Below are positions 1-9,116 of a stretch of DNA of 64,000 nucleotides, in pieces (positions within the stretch are counted from its first letter, which is position 1; the number at the start of each line of letters is the position of its first letter). The notes beneath the pieces were generated by a model. That model did not search any database, was not told the origin of the DNA, and saw nothing but the letters and a program-made list of their open reading frames with translations. A program made the translations under genes and the position numbers. Location of the stretch: NCBI GenBank assembly GCA_022824965.1, contig JAJDYY010000006.1, positions 62,001 through 126,000 on the forward strand, written 5' to 3'. The stretch comes from Gammaproteobacteria bacterium (GTDB taxonomy: Bacteria; Pseudomonadota; Gammaproteobacteria; UBA4575).

Positions 1-1051
1 TGGCCGCATGCAGTTCCGGGTCCTCATCACAGGGAGCGAAGATCCCGTGCCGGGAGGGTTGTGCAAGCGGGGAGATCTTGGCAAGTGCTTTCAGGTCCAG
101 GCTGAAGCCGGTAGCCGGCCTGGAGTGCCCGAACACCTGCCCGATCATGTCATACCTGCCCCCGCGGGCGATCTGTTCACCCTGTCCGGAAATATAGGCC
201 GCGAACACCGCACCGTTTTCGTAGTGATAGCCGCTTAGGGCGGCAAAATCGAAATGCAGCCGGATTCCGGCAATACGTTGTTTGATCCGCTCGGACAGCG
301 CCTCGACATAGTCGATATGCTCTAACGCCCTGCCGCCGGTTCCTTCAAGCATCTGCCTTGCCTGCCCGATGACACTTTCATCCCCGCTGAGATCGGAAAG
401 GGCCATTAGGGTTTCTCTCTGGGCTTCGGCCAGGGAACACTCGGACAACAGCTGCCCGTACTCCGGCAGCGCTCTTTGCTGCAAGAGCGCCTGCAGCGCC
501 CTGCGCTGCTCATCGCCCAGCCCGGCCTGCTCCACCATGTCTTCGAACACGCCCACGTGACCCAGGTCCAGACAAATGTCCTCGATCCCTACCTGTCGCA
601 GTGCCTCGAGCATCAGGCATATCACCTCGACGTCACTGTCCGCACCGGCATGGCCGTACAACTCGGCCCCTAGTTGCAGGGGGCTGCGTGTCATGTCGCG
701 CCCGCCGGGGCGGGTGTGCAGGACCGTTCCCAGGTAGCAAAAGCGTGCCGGCGCATCCTGTCGCAGCCTGTGTGCATCAATGCGTGCCACCTGCGGGGTC
801 ATGTCGGCCCGTATCCCCATCATGCGCCCGGTAAGCTGGTCCGTGACCTTGAACGTCTGCAGGTCCAGATCGTCGCTCGGACCCACCAGCAGGGATTCCA
901 GGTACTCAATGAGGGGCGGTATCACGAGCTCATAACCCCACGAGGAAAACATATCGAGCAGCGTGCGCCGGTGATGCTCAAGCCAGGCAGCCTCATCCGG
1001 CAGGGACTCCTCGATGCCTTCCGGCAACAGCCAGCGGTTACGGTCATTCAT
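1..1051 (-). CDS. hisZ: HisZ, ATP phosphoribosyltransferase regulatory subunit (partial)
   Basis: HisZ is a class II histidyl-tRNA synthetase paralogue without tRNA-charging activity. It pairs with short-form HisG and makes the first step of histidine synthesis feedback-sensitive. The reading frame starts with MNDRNRWLLPEGIEE at 1051, seven bases after the DUF2065 stop. It shows the synthetase-like blocks RADMTPQVARIDAHRL, CYLGTVLHTRP and PLQLGAELYGH, then ICLDLGHVGVF and GYHYENGAVFAAY. About 350 codons are visible and the frame stays open to base 1, so roughly the last 40 residues lie outside. It is last in the hfq-hflX-hflKC-DUF2065 run. A true HisRS is unlikely because of the length and the neighbours. 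Confidence 0.9.
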   Translation of the reverse strand, partial: MNDRNRWLLPEGIEESLPDEAAWLEHHRRTLLDMFSSWGYELVIPPLIEYLESLLVGPSDDLDLQTFKVTDQLTGRMMGIRADMTPQVARIDAHRLRQDAPARFCYLGTVLHTRPGGRDMTRSPLQLGAELYGHAGADSDVEVICLMLEALRQVGIEDICLDLGHVGVFEDMVEQAGLGDEQRRALQALLQQRALPEYGQLLSECSLAEAQRETLMALSDLSGDESVIGQARQMLEGTGGRALEHIDYVEALSERIKQRIAGIRLHFDFAALSGYHYENGAVFAAYISGQGEQIARGGRYDMIGQVFGHSRPATGFSLDLKALAKISPLAQPSRHGIFAPCDEDPELHAA

Positions 1052-1057
1052 AGCGTC

Positions 1058-1252
1058 TCACCCACCCGGCCTGAGAATATACAGGAGTAGGACCCCGGCC
1101 GTGATGCTGACCAGTCCCGCGATCCGCAAGGCCTGCCCGGACAGCTGGTCCAGCTGGGACAGCGCCTGCTTGAATTTCTCCGGTGCCAGAAAAGGAAAAA
1201 TACCTTCGAGCACAAGCACCAGTGCAACTGCGACCAGTAATTCATTCCACAT
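1058..1252 (-). CDS. DUF2065 family small inner-membrane protein (YjeT type)
   Basis: A 64-residue protein with two predicted membrane helices, about residues 4-22 and 43-60, separated by a short amphipathic stretch. DUF2065/YjeT proteins characteristically sit directly after hflC, as here, 26 bp below its stop. Their function is unknown; the position suggests a link with the HflKC membrane complex. Family length is normally 60-70 residues, so the gene looks intact. A second ATG-initiated frame across the same bases (1048-1245) has no membrane pattern and is a shadow. Confidence 0.8.
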   Translation of the reverse strand: MWNELLVAVALVLVLEGIFPFLAPEKFKQALSQLDQLSGQALRIAGLVSITAGVLLLYILRPGG

Positions 1253-1277
1253 GGAAACAGGTAAGCCGGAAAAACAG

Positions 1278-2141
1278 CTAGTTTTGTTCGGACTTCTTGA
1301 AGTAACGGAAAAATTCAGAATCCGGCTGCATGATCAGGAAGTCATTACTGCCACTGAACGTATTGATGTACGCCTTCAGGCTTCGCGTAAACCGGTAAAA
1401 CTCCTCGTTACGCTGATACGCATCGGCATAGATCTTTGCAGACTGTGCATCGCCATCCCCGCGAATTTGCTCGGCTTCGTTGTAGGCATTTGCAAGAATG
1501 ATGGTCCGCTGCTTGTCTGCTGTCGCCTGTATGACCTCGGCCTGCTCCTTTCCGCGGGCGCGAAAATCCTTGGCCACTCGGTCCCGCTCGGCACGCATGC
1601 GGTTGAACACTGACTCACTTACATCGTCCGGCAGGTCAATTTTGCTGACGCGCACATCCACTACCTTGATTCCGAAATTCTTAGCGTCCTGATTGGACTG
1701 CACCTGGATCACGTCCATGATTTCACTGCGCTCGCCGGAAACCACCTCCTGGATCGTGCGCTTGCCGAATTCATTCTTGAGGCCATCGACCAGGATCAGT
1801 TCGAGGCGCTGGTTCGCACGCAGTTCCTGACCACCGGTGGCAATGAAGTATTTCTCCACGTCCTCGATGCGCCACTTGGCGTAGAAGTCGACCTTGACGT
1901 ATTTTTTCTCACTCGTCGGAAACTCGGTGGGCGGCACGTCCAGCGTGAGGATACGCCCATCGTTGAATCTGATCTTGTGCACGATGGGAATTTTGAAGTG
2001 CAGGCCGGGCTTGAGTGTCGCATCCTTGATCTCGCCAAATTGCACCTTGATGGCTTTCTGGCGCTGGTCAACCTGAAAGGTGAATGCCCAGATCGCGACT
2101 ATGGTCGCGATCACGATTCCCAGGAGTACCTTGCCGTTCAT
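1278..2141 (-). CDS. hflC: HflC, FtsH-modulating SPFH membrane protein
   Basis: HflC and HflK form the large periplasmic-facing SPFH assembly that surrounds the FtsH protease and controls its access to membrane substrates. The 287-residue product has one N-terminal membrane anchor (about residues 4-20), the SPFH core with PGLHFKIP, and the family block VFNRMRAERDRVAKDFRARG, followed by a charged coiled-coil region. It starts one base after the hflK stop, so the two are surely co-translated. Length is a little shorter than E. coli HflC. Confidence 0.95.
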   Translation of the reverse strand: MNGKVLLGIVIATIVAIWAFTFQVDQRQKAIKVQFGEIKDATLKPGLHFKIPIVHKIRFNDGRILTLDVPPTEFPTSEKKYVKVDFYAKWRIEDVEKYFIATGGQELRANQRLELILVDGLKNEFGKRTIQEVVSGERSEIMDVIQVQSNQDAKNFGIKVVDVRVSKIDLPDDVSESVFNRMRAERDRVAKDFRARGKEQAEVIQATADKQRTIILANAYNEAEQIRGDGDAQSAKIYADAYQRNEEFYRFTRSLKAYINTFSGSNDFLIMQPDSEFFRYFKKSEQN

Positions 2142-2142
2142 G

Positions 2143-3285
2143 TCAGCGGGTTCCCCGTCCGCGCCCGGACCGGTTCAGGCCACTTTGCGAGTTGTTCATG
2201 CCGACCTCCGGGGACAGCCGGTCCTGTACGATCGACGGATCACCCATCATGGAGCGCTGCCTGACGAGCTGGTCCAGCGGCAGGTAAATCAGGTTGTTAC
2301 CGCCTTCTACATCCATTAGCAGCTTGTTGCTGTTGGCATACACCGACTCGACCGCCTCAAGATACAGCCGCTCACGCGTAACCTCCGGTGCTTTTTCGTA
2401 CTCGCCCAGCAATTTCAGAAAGCGCTTGGCTTCCCCTTCAGAGTTTGCGATAACGCGGTCGCGGTAGGCATCGGCCTCCTGCAGCAGTCTGGCGGCCTCA
2501 CCCCGAGCCTGGGGAAGAATGCTGTTCGCATACGCTTCGGCTTCCTTGATGTAGCGGTCATAGTCCTCCCGGGATTTGATCGCATCTGAAAAAGCTGCCT
2601 TGACCGGATCCGGCGGCAGGGACTTCTCCAGGTTCACTTTCTGGATGTAGATGCCTGACCCGTACTCATCCATGATGCCTTGCAGAAGTTCGCGTGTGAC
2701 ACTCGATATCTGCCCTCGTCCCTCGAACAGGACAAAATCGATGGTGCTCTTGCCCACGATTTCACGCACTGCACTTTCCATGGCATCTTTGACCGTCATG
2801 TCGGGATCGCGCAAATTGAACAGGTAGTCCTCTGCGTTCTTGATCTTGTACTGCGCTTCCAGGGCTACCTCGACGATGTTCTCGTCCTGCGTCAGCATCG
2901 AGGTCTTGTTGGTGACTTCGCGCACCTCGTCGATGTTGACGATTTCGACCCGCTCGATTGGAAACGGCAGATGCCAGTTGAGGCCTGCAGTCGTGGTTTG
3001 ACTGTACTTGCCAAAGCGCAGTTCAACGCCTCTTTCGGCCTGCTGCACGGTGTAGAACCCGAACCGGTCGTACACACCCCAGATCGCAATGACCGCGATC
3101 AGCGCAAGCCACAGGTAAGGCTTTTTTGGCCCTTCCGAGCCACGCGACCCGCCGGAACCAAAAATCCCGCCAAATTTCTTGCCCAGTTTGCGAAAGACCT
3201 CATCCAGGTCAGGCGGTCCCTGATTGCTGGACTTCTGACCCCAGGGGTCGTCGTCTTTGCTGCCTTGCGGGCTGTTCCAGGGCAT
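2143..3285 (-). CDS. hflK: HflK, FtsH-modulating SPFH membrane protein
   Basis: Partner of HflC in the SPFH complex around FtsH. The 380-residue product opens with a Gly/Ser/Pro-rich cytoplasmic tail (residues 1-55, starting MPWNSPQG), then a single membrane helix at about 57-71, then the SPFH domain with RFGKYSQTTTAGLNWHLP and the coiled-coil block with EAYANSILPQARGEA. The glycine-rich tail before the helix is typical of HflK and distinguishes it from HflC. It follows hflX by about 90 bp and runs straight into hflC. Confidence 0.95.
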   Translation of the reverse strand: MPWNSPQGSKDDDPWGQKSSNQGPPDLDEVFRKLGKKFGGIFGSGGSRGSEGPKKPYLWLALIAVIAIWGVYDRFGFYTVQQAERGVELRFGKYSQTTTAGLNWHLPFPIERVEIVNIDEVREVTNKTSMLTQDENIVEVALEAQYKIKNAEDYLFNLRDPDMTVKDAMESAVREIVGKSTIDFVLFEGRGQISSVTRELLQGIMDEYGSGIYIQKVNLEKSLPPDPVKAAFSDAIKSREDYDRYIKEAEAYANSILPQARGEAARLLQEADAYRDRVIANSEGEAKRFLKLLGEYEKAPEVTRERLYLEAVESVYANSNKLLMDVEGGNNLIYLPLDQLVRQRSMMGDPSIVQDRLSPEVGMNNSQSGLNRSGRGRGTR

Positions 3286-3373
3286 AAGTTTTCTCCAAAA
3301 AAGACTGCCGAACGGACCTAAAAAACGTTGGATGCAGTCAGGTATTGTATCAGGCTACCGGCAAAAAACCGCT

Positions 3374-4660
3374 TCAGCCTGCAAGCTGCTCGGACTGCAC
3401 CGCAATCTGATATTCCGCAAAATGCTTGACTCTATGCGCAGGCACCTCGGCTTCGATCTGCCAATGCCCTTCATCATCGACAAATTCCTGCACGACATGA
3501 TCTTTGGCATACAACTCGCTGCGTAAGTTCCCTGCAGAAGAGGGTGGCAGGCGCAGCCAGATATACTCACACTGAATGTCAAAATGCTGCCGCAACGCCC
3601 GTTCCAGCAAATCCAGGCCCTGTCCCTGCAACGCAGATACCCACACCTGCTGAATGCGGCCCTGTGAATCCAGTTGTATGTTGGGCAGCATGTTGATCAG
3701 ATCAATCTTATTGTAAACCATAATCTGGGGTATATCCAAAGCATCGATTTGCCGGAGCACGGATTCAACCTCCAGGATATTGTGCGTGCGGTTGTCATCG
3801 CCGGCATCCACAATATGCAACAACAGGTCGGCTTCCCCGGTCTCCTGAAGAGTGGCATGAAAAGCTTCAATCAGGTCATGCGGCAGGTCCTGAATAAAGC
3901 CGACCGTGTCCGCAAGCACGACATGGCGGCTTTTCGAAAGTTGCATGCGTCGCAGGGTGGGATCGAGGGTCGCAAACAGCTTGTCTGCGGAATACACGTC
4001 GGCATTGGTGAGCTGGTTGAACAGTGTGGATTTACCCGCATTGGTATAGCCGACCAGGGCCACGGTTGGGGTCGTGGTCTTGCGTCGTGCGGCCCGTCCC
4101 TGGTTGCGCTGGATGCGTATTTTTTCCAAGCGTTTGGAAATCTGCTTGATGCGCAGCCTCAGCAGGCGTCGGTCGGATTCCAGCTGCTTCTCCCCCGGGC
4201 CCCGCAGGCCGATGCCGCCTTTCTGGCGCTCCAGGTGGCTCCACCCCCGGACCAGCCGGGTGGAAAGATATCTCAGTTGAGCAAGCTCAACCTGCAACTT
4301 GCCCTCATAGGAACGTGCACGCTGGGCAAAGATGTCCAGGATCAGTCCGGTTCTGTCCAGTACCCGCCGTTTGCAGATTTTTTCAAGGTTGCGTTCCTGG
4401 CTTGCGGACAGCGCATAGTTGAAGATGATGATATCCGCACTCAGCAGGCTGGCCAACTGGGCCAGCTCGGCGGCCTTGCCGCTGCCGATTAGCAGCTTCG
4501 CATCCGGCTTGTCGCGCTGCACCGTGATAACGGTGGCAATCTCCGCGCTGACCGAACGGGCGAGCTCCTCGAATTCACTCAGGTCCTGATTGTTGGTTAC
4601 GCTTCGAAACCTCGTGTGCACGAGGATGACGCGCTCGCCTGTATCAGGGCGCTCAAACAA
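3374..4660 (-). CDS. hflX: HflX, ribosome-associated GTPase
   Basis: HflX is a GTPase that binds the 50S subunit and splits stalled or hibernating ribosomes, especially after heat stress. The 428-residue protein has the N-terminal HflX domain with the family signature GGIGLRGPGEKQLE at about 148-161, then the G domain: G1 GYTNAGKST at 204-212, G3 DTVGF at 251-255 and G4 NKID at 317-320. The arginine-rich helix before G1 is also typical. It lies between hfq and hflK as in many gammaproteobacteria. Confidence 0.95.
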   Translation of the reverse strand: MFERPDTGERVILVHTRFRSVTNNQDLSEFEELARSVSAEIATVITVQRDKPDAKLLIGSGKAAELAQLASLLSADIIIFNYALSASQERNLEKICKRRVLDRTGLILDIFAQRARSYEGKLQVELAQLRYLSTRLVRGWSHLERQKGGIGLRGPGEKQLESDRRLLRLRIKQISKRLEKIRIQRNQGRAARRKTTTPTVALVGYTNAGKSTLFNQLTNADVYSADKLFATLDPTLRRMQLSKSRHVVLADTVGFIQDLPHDLIEAFHATLQETGEADLLLHIVDAGDDNRTHNILEVESVLRQIDALDIPQIMVYNKIDLINMLPNIQLDSQGRIQQVWVSALQGQGLDLLERALRQHFDIQCEYIWLRLPPSSAGNLRSELYAKDHVVQEFVDDEGHWQIEAEVPAHRVKHFAEYQIAVQSEQLAG

Positions 4661-4698
4661 ACAATTGCTCCAATCGGATGAGATGCACCAGGTGTCGC

Positions 4699-4935
4699 CT
4701 ACTCCCGGCGCTCGTCGTTGTAGGGAACCTTCACCATGCGCGATGGAACGATCGTCGATATGGCATGCTTATAGACCATCTGGTTTACACTGTTTTTCAA
4801 CAACACCACAAATTGATCGAAAGAGTCAACCTGGCCCTGTAGCTTAATTCCATTTACGAGATAGACTGAAACGGGAACTTTTTCTTTGCGCAGCGCGTTC
4901 AGAAAAGGCTCCTGCAGGGTTTGGCCTTTTGACAT
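4699..4935 (-). CDS. hfq: Hfq, RNA chaperone
   Basis: Hexameric Sm-like protein that pairs small RNAs with mRNAs. The protein begins [20 protein letters not shown] and carries the Sm1 motif ([19 protein letters not shown]) and Sm2 motif ([12 protein letters not shown]), with the proximal-site residues Gln8, Phe42 and the YKH segment in place. The C-terminal tail is short (78 residues in all against about 102 in E. coli). I start at the ATG at 4935, not the GTG one codon upstream, because MSKGQ is the conserved start and an AGAGGT box lies suitably ahead. Located between miaA and hflX. Confidence 0.95.
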   Translation of the reverse strand: MSKGQTLQEPFLNALRKEKVPVSVYLVNGIKLQGQVDSFDQFVVLLKNSVNQMVYKHAISTIVPSRMVKVPYNDERRE

Positions 4936-4994
4936 CACTGTAGTACCTCTAGTTTATTATCTATTGTTATTACTACCCACCAGCAGGTTGTACC

Positions 4995-5960
4995 TCACCC
5001 GCTGGGTGTACCTGTAGTGTAACAGGTCGATGTTCCCATATGGGAGTGAATTGCGTGATAGATATTCCCAATATCAGGCTGCTCGGCATGCACCCGGAGC
5101 AGGTCCGTTTCGCCCCGTAACCAGGTCAGCTGCCTTTTCGCCAGCTGGCGCGTCGCCGCCACCGCTTTCTCACACATCGTCTCGTAACCGTATTCACCGG
5201 CCAGGTGATTCCAGGCCTGCCGGTAGCCTACCGAGCGGATTGACGGCAAGCCGCAGTGCAACTCCTTCCTGCGTCGCAAGGCTTCCACCTCGCCCAGGAA
5301 TCCGCGGGCCAGCATGGCATCGAAGCGGCCCTGGATGCGTTGATGCAAGCGGCTGCGATCCTGCGGGATCAGCGCAATATTCAGGGCCTGGAACACCGGC
5401 TTGCACGTTTTGGATTTCGCATGCCATGCACTCATCGGCAGACCACTGGACTCATAGACCTCCAGGGCTCGCTGGATTCGTTGCGGGTCGTTCGGGTGAA
5501 TCTGGGCACCCGCCTTCGGATCGACCCGGGCAAGCCGCGCATGCAGGGCTTCCCAGCCCAGCGCCTGGGCCTCGCGGTTGATCTTTTCCCGAATCCGGAC
5601 ATTGGCGCCGGGCATCTTGGACAAGCCGCGCGAGAGGGAGCGGAAATAAAGCATGGTACCGCCCACCAGCAAGGGGATGTGCCTGCGGGCATGGACCGCG
5701 CGGACCTGCTGCAGGGCGTCCGCTCTGAAGTTTGCCGCCGAATAGGTTTCGAGCGGGTCCAGAATGTCGATCAGGTGATGGGGTACGGTCTGCAGGACAG
5801 TCTTGTCCGGTTTGGCAGAGCCGATGTCCATGCCCCGGTAGATCATGACCGAGTCCACGCTGATGATCTCACACGGGAACTCCGCGGCAATGCTCAGGGC
5901 GAGCTCGGTCTTGCCGCTGGCGGTCGGGCCCATCAGGCAAACTGCAGGGATCGCATCCAA
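4995..5960 (-). CDS. miaA: MiaA, tRNA dimethylallyltransferase
   Basis: Transfers the dimethylallyl group to A37 of tRNAs that read codons starting with U, the first step toward ms2i6A. The 321-residue protein has the P-loop GPTASGKT at 11-18, the catalytic SVDSVMIYRGMDIGSAKP segment (the usual SVDSALIYRGMDIGTAKP with small changes), HHLIDILDP, and the C-terminal RQLAKRQLTWLRG block. It lies 45 bp downstream of mutL and 60 bp before hfq on the same strand, the standard mutL-miaA-hfq arrangement. Confidence 0.95.
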   Translation of the reverse strand: MDAIPAVCLMGPTASGKTELALSIAAEFPCEIISVDSVMIYRGMDIGSAKPDKTVLQTVPHHLIDILDPLETYSAANFRADALQQVRAVHARRHIPLLVGGTMLYFRSLSRGLSKMPGANVRIREKINREAQALGWEALHARLARVDPKAGAQIHPNDPQRIQRALEVYESSGLPMSAWHAKSKTCKPVFQALNIALIPQDRSRLHQRIQGRFDAMLARGFLGEVEALRRRKELHCGLPSIRSVGYRQAWNHLAGEYGYETMCEKAVAATRQLAKRQLTWLRGETDLLRVHAEQPDIGNIYHAIHSHMGTSTCYTTGTPSG

Positions 5961-6005
5961 CGGTCTTGACTTCAGGCCTGTGGAATCCGCGCAGGGCCGG
6001 TCATG

Positions 6006-7832
6006 TCAGCGGCCACGCTTGAACAGCTTGTCCAGCTGGTCCACGCTCAGCTGCACCCAGGTGGGACGCCCGTGGTTGCATTGTGCACTTCGTTCCGTGG
6101 CTTCCATGTCGCGCAACAGGGCGTTCATTTCGGTGATCGTCAGCTGGCGGTTGGCGCGCACGGAACCGTGGCACGCCATGGTCGAGAGAATCTCGTTGCC
6201 GGCCTGCTCCAGCCTTCCCGAGGAATCGTATTCGCTCAGGTCCGACAACACGTCCCGGACCAGACTGCCGGCGTCGGTCTCGCCCTGTCGCAGCAATGCC
6301 GGAATTTCCCGAACGATCACGCTGTCATCGCCAAACCGTTCAACCCCGAACCCAAATTTCGAAAACAGGTCGGCCTGCTGCTCGGCCAGCGCCGCTTCCT
6401 GCGGGCTGAGTGAAAGGGTCAGGGGCACCAGCAGGGCCTGCACGGGGATGCCCTGCTGCTGATACGCGGCCTTCAGCTTCTCGTACACGATGCGCTCATG
6501 AGCCGCGTGCATGTCGACGATGATCAGGCCCATGTCATTTTGTGCAAGGATGTAAATCCCCTGTAACTGGGCCAGGGCATATCCCAGCGGCGGCATCGCC
6601 TGCGCGTGATCCCCGGGGCTTGCTTCGTACACCTCTTCTGTGACCGAAACCCCGTACAGACCGGCTGCAGCCTGCACCTGGGAGACCATGTCAGGTCTGC
6701 CGGTCAGCCCGTCCTGCTGGGCCATGCCGGAGAACATGCCGGATGGGAGGGCACGCACGGCGTCATCCACGACTTCACGGTATTTGTCGGCATCCTGCTG
6801 CGTGGACTCGGGCATGGTTTCAGCGATGGCCTTGCCCACGGTGTGGCGGACAAAATCATGCACGTACCGGGCCTGGCGGAAACGCACTTCGTGCTTCATG
6901 GGATGGGCGTTGACATCCACCTGGGCGGGGTCCATTTCCAGGAACAGGACAAAGGCGGGAAACCGCCCGTGATACAGCACGTCCTGGTAAGCCTGCTTGA
7001 TGGCGTGTGCAACCACCTTGTCGCGTATGGCACGGCCGTTCACGTAAAAGTACTGCAGGTCCGCCTGGCTGCGTGAGAAAGTGGGCAGGCTGATCCAGCC
7101 ATGCATGGACAGATCCTGTGCAGAATTTTCCAGACCGATGCTCTGTTGCGCAAATTTCTGCCCGCAGGCCTGCTGCAGGCGCCGGACCCGACTGGAGACA
7201 TCGTCTGCGGCATCGAGTCGCAGGCAGTCCCGGCCATTGTGACGAACCGACACCGCAACATCGAAACGGCTCAAGGCAATCCTCAGCAACATGGATTGAC
7301 AGTGCTGCCATTCGGTCCTCTCGGTACGCAGGAATTTCTTGCGGGCAGGCACATTGAAGAACAGGTTGCGGACCTCTACCGTCGAACCCCTGGCCTGGCG
7401 CACCGGCACCGCGCCTTGCGGAAATTCACCGCCCTCCGTCGAGATCACCCAGCCTTCATTCGTGGTGTCCTCGGGATTGGAGGCAAGACTGAACCTGGAC
7501 ACGGAGGCGATGCTGGGCAGGGCTTCACCACGAAACCCCAGCGTGGTGATACGCTCAAGATCCTCCAGGCTCGAAATCTTGCTGGTCGCATGGCGCTGCA
7601 GGGCCAGCGGAATTTCTTCCCCGGGGATGCCCTTGCCGTTGTCACGTACCCGCACACAGTCCATTCCGCCGCGCTCAAGTTCCACCGAAATTTCCGTAGC
7701 CCCTGCATCCAGGGCATTTTCGAGAAGCTCCTTCAGGACCGAGGCGGGACGTTCGATCACCTCGCCTGCCGCGATCTGGTTCACCAGCTGTGCGGGCAAT
7801 GGCTGAATTGAAGCGGTGGACAGGCTGCTCAT
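6006..7832 (-). CDS. mutL: MutL, DNA mismatch repair protein
   Basis: MutL links mismatch recognition by MutS to strand incision. The 608-residue protein has the GHKL ATPase motifs NQIAAGEVIERPASVLKELLENA (given here only as NQIAAGEVIERP...), DNGKGI, TLGFRGEALPSIASVS and the RGSTVEVRNLFFNVPARKKF region (start RGSTVEVRNLFFNVPARK). The C-terminal domain contains DMHAAHERIVYE at 440-451, close to the DQHA(X)2E(X)4E endonuclease motif, plus ACHGSVRANRQL and NHGRP. E. coli MutL lacks these, so this MutL probably nicks DNA itself. Its start overlaps the stop of the 121-residue upstream gene by 4 bp. Confidence 0.95.
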   Translation of the reverse strand: MSSLSTASIQPLPAQLVNQIAAGEVIERPASVLKELLENALDAGATEISVELERGGMDCVRVRDNGKGIPGEEIPLALQRHATSKISSLEDLERITTLGFRGEALPSIASVSRFSLASNPEDTTNEGWVISTEGGEFPQGAVPVRQARGSTVEVRNLFFNVPARKKFLRTERTEWQHCQSMLLRIALSRFDVAVSVRHNGRDCLRLDAADDVSSRVRRLQQACGQKFAQQSIGLENSAQDLSMHGWISLPTFSRSQADLQYFYVNGRAIRDKVVAHAIKQAYQDVLYHGRFPAFVLFLEMDPAQVDVNAHPMKHEVRFRQARYVHDFVRHTVGKAIAETMPESTQQDADKYREVVDDAVRALPSGMFSGMAQQDGLTGRPDMVSQVQAAAGLYGVSVTEEVYEASPGDHAQAMPPLGYALAQLQGIYILAQNDMGLIIVDMHAAHERIVYEKLKAAYQQQGIPVQALLVPLTLSLSPQEAALAEQQADLFSKFGFGVERFGDDSVIVREIPALLRQGETDAGSLVRDVLSDLSEYDSSGRLEQAGNEILSTMACHGSVRANRQLTITEMNALLRDMEATERSAQCNHGRPTWVQLSVDQLDKLFKRGR

Positions 7833-8194
7833 GTGATGGGAACAGGGTTTTCATCCTGCAACTGCAGCATCTGCTGAAACCCCGTCATGGCATAGGAGAC
7901 AAAGGCATCCTGGTTTGCCCACCACCCGGAGCGGTCAACGATCTGCCCGGAAGCCTGATCGCCCAGGCGATCGGCATATACCCGGACCGCATGGCTGTCC
8001 GTGGCGGTAGCCGAACGCGACTTTTCACAGGTGATGTATACCTCGGGCTCGGGACGCCCGTCCCGGATGGCGGCTAGCAGGTACTCGTACTCGATGTCGT
8101 CCTCGCTTTCGATATCTTCGAGCACGACGATGGTGTAATCACCAAGCTTGTAGCGCTGCTTGGGAATGGCTCTGCAAATATTCGGTTTTCGCAT
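7829..8194 (-). CDS. Hypothetical protein, 121 residues
   Basis: Function not recognised. The protein starts MRKPNICRAIPKQRYKLGDY and contains a run of acidic residues (LEDIESEDDIEYEYL), a predicted beta-rich core and a final helix around FVSYAMTGFQQMLQLQ. No signal peptide or membrane segment is visible. It ends in an ATGA-type overlap with mutL, so it is almost certainly translated with it. Base composition is like that of its neighbours, which argues for a resident gene. I cannot place it in a named family. Confidence 0.75.
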   Translation of the reverse strand: MRKPNICRAIPKQRYKLGDYTIVVLEDIESEDDIEYEYLLAAIRDGRPEPEVYITCEKSRSATATDSHAVRVYADRLGDQASGQIVDRSGWWANQDAFVSYAMTGFQQMLQLQDENPVPIT

Positions 8195-8257
8195 GGGTCC
8201 TGAAGGTTGACATGCTAGGATAATATAGCATCCGGGACATACCTATATCATGTAGCA

Positions 8258-9097
8258 ATGAATACCAAACAGCTGTTGCGGCTTTTCCCCCAGCCCTCGA
8301 CAGCCTGCACCCTGAAGAACGTCTACCTCGACCCGTTCGGCTGGCGGCAACCCGGCCGCACAAGGCCGGTCGTGGCGGCCAACTTCGTGACCAGCCTGGA
8401 CGGGCGCATTGCTGCCACCACCCAGGCCAACCCGGAACTTCACCTGCCCAAATCCCTCACCAGCGGGGAGGACTTCCGCCTGTTTCTGGAACTTCATGCG
8501 CAAGCGGACTGTCTGATCACGCACGGCAGGTACCTGAGGAGCCTTGAGGCATCCGTACTCGGAAATATCCTGCAGCTGCCGAACACCCCCGAGTATGAGG
8601 ACCTGCATGCCTGGCGCCGCCAGCAGGGACTGCGCGAACATCCGGATGTCGTGATTGCAAGCTCGAGCCTCGAGTTTCCATTGCACCCTTCATTGAAGGA
8701 AAGCGGGCAAAAGGTCTATCTCGCAGCCGGGCAGGACACGGACCCTGCCCGCCGGCAGGACTGGCAGGCTCAGGGGCTGGAAGTACTCATGGCCGGGAAA
8801 TCCGGTTCGGTGCAGGGCAAGCCCCTGGTCGATGCACTCGCCCGGCTCGGGTACCGGAACATCTACCTGATTGCGGGTCCCAGGATGCTGCATACCATGC
8901 TCGAGGACCGGCAACTGGACCGGTTGTACGTCAGCATCTCGCATCAGGTCCTGGGCGGGCAGACATACAGGACCCTGCTGGAAGGGGAAACGCTGACACA
9001 CTGCAGGCTTCGGCTGAACTCGCTGCTCCTGGACGAGGCTTCCGATAATGGCTGCGGACAGTTTTTTGCCAGCTACGAATGCATTTACGACAGTTAA
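8258..9097 (+). CDS. RibD C-terminal / dihydrofolate-reductase-fold reductase
   Basis: The 279-residue protein looks like the reductase domain of RibD, the NADPH-dependent pyrimidine reductase of riboflavin synthesis, without its deaminase domain. Visible family features are VVAANFVTSLDGRIA at about 38-52, the ADCLITHGRYLR block, and a nucleotide-binding stretch IYLIAGPRMLHTMLEDRQLDRLYVSI (GP-x-ML-x-T-ML). RibD-like stand-alone reductases are often annotated only as DHFR-fold proteins, so the substrate is uncertain. It is transcribed away from mutL and is followed by sohB 19 bp later. Confidence 0.75.
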   Translation: MNTKQLLRLFPQPSTACTLKNVYLDPFGWRQPGRTRPVVAANFVTSLDGRIAATTQANPELHLPKSLTSGEDFRLFLELHAQADCLITHGRYLRSLEASVLGNILQLPNTPEYEDLHAWRRQQGLREHPDVVIASSSLEFPLHPSLKESGQKVYLAAGQDTDPARRQDWQAQGLEVLMAGKSGSVQGKPLVDALARLGYRNIYLIAGPRMLHTMLEDRQLDRLYVSISHQVLGGQTYRTLLEGETLTHCRLRLNSLLLDEASDNGCGQFFASYECIYDS

Positions 9098-9116
9098 TCG
9101 ATGAGAGGCCTCCGAC

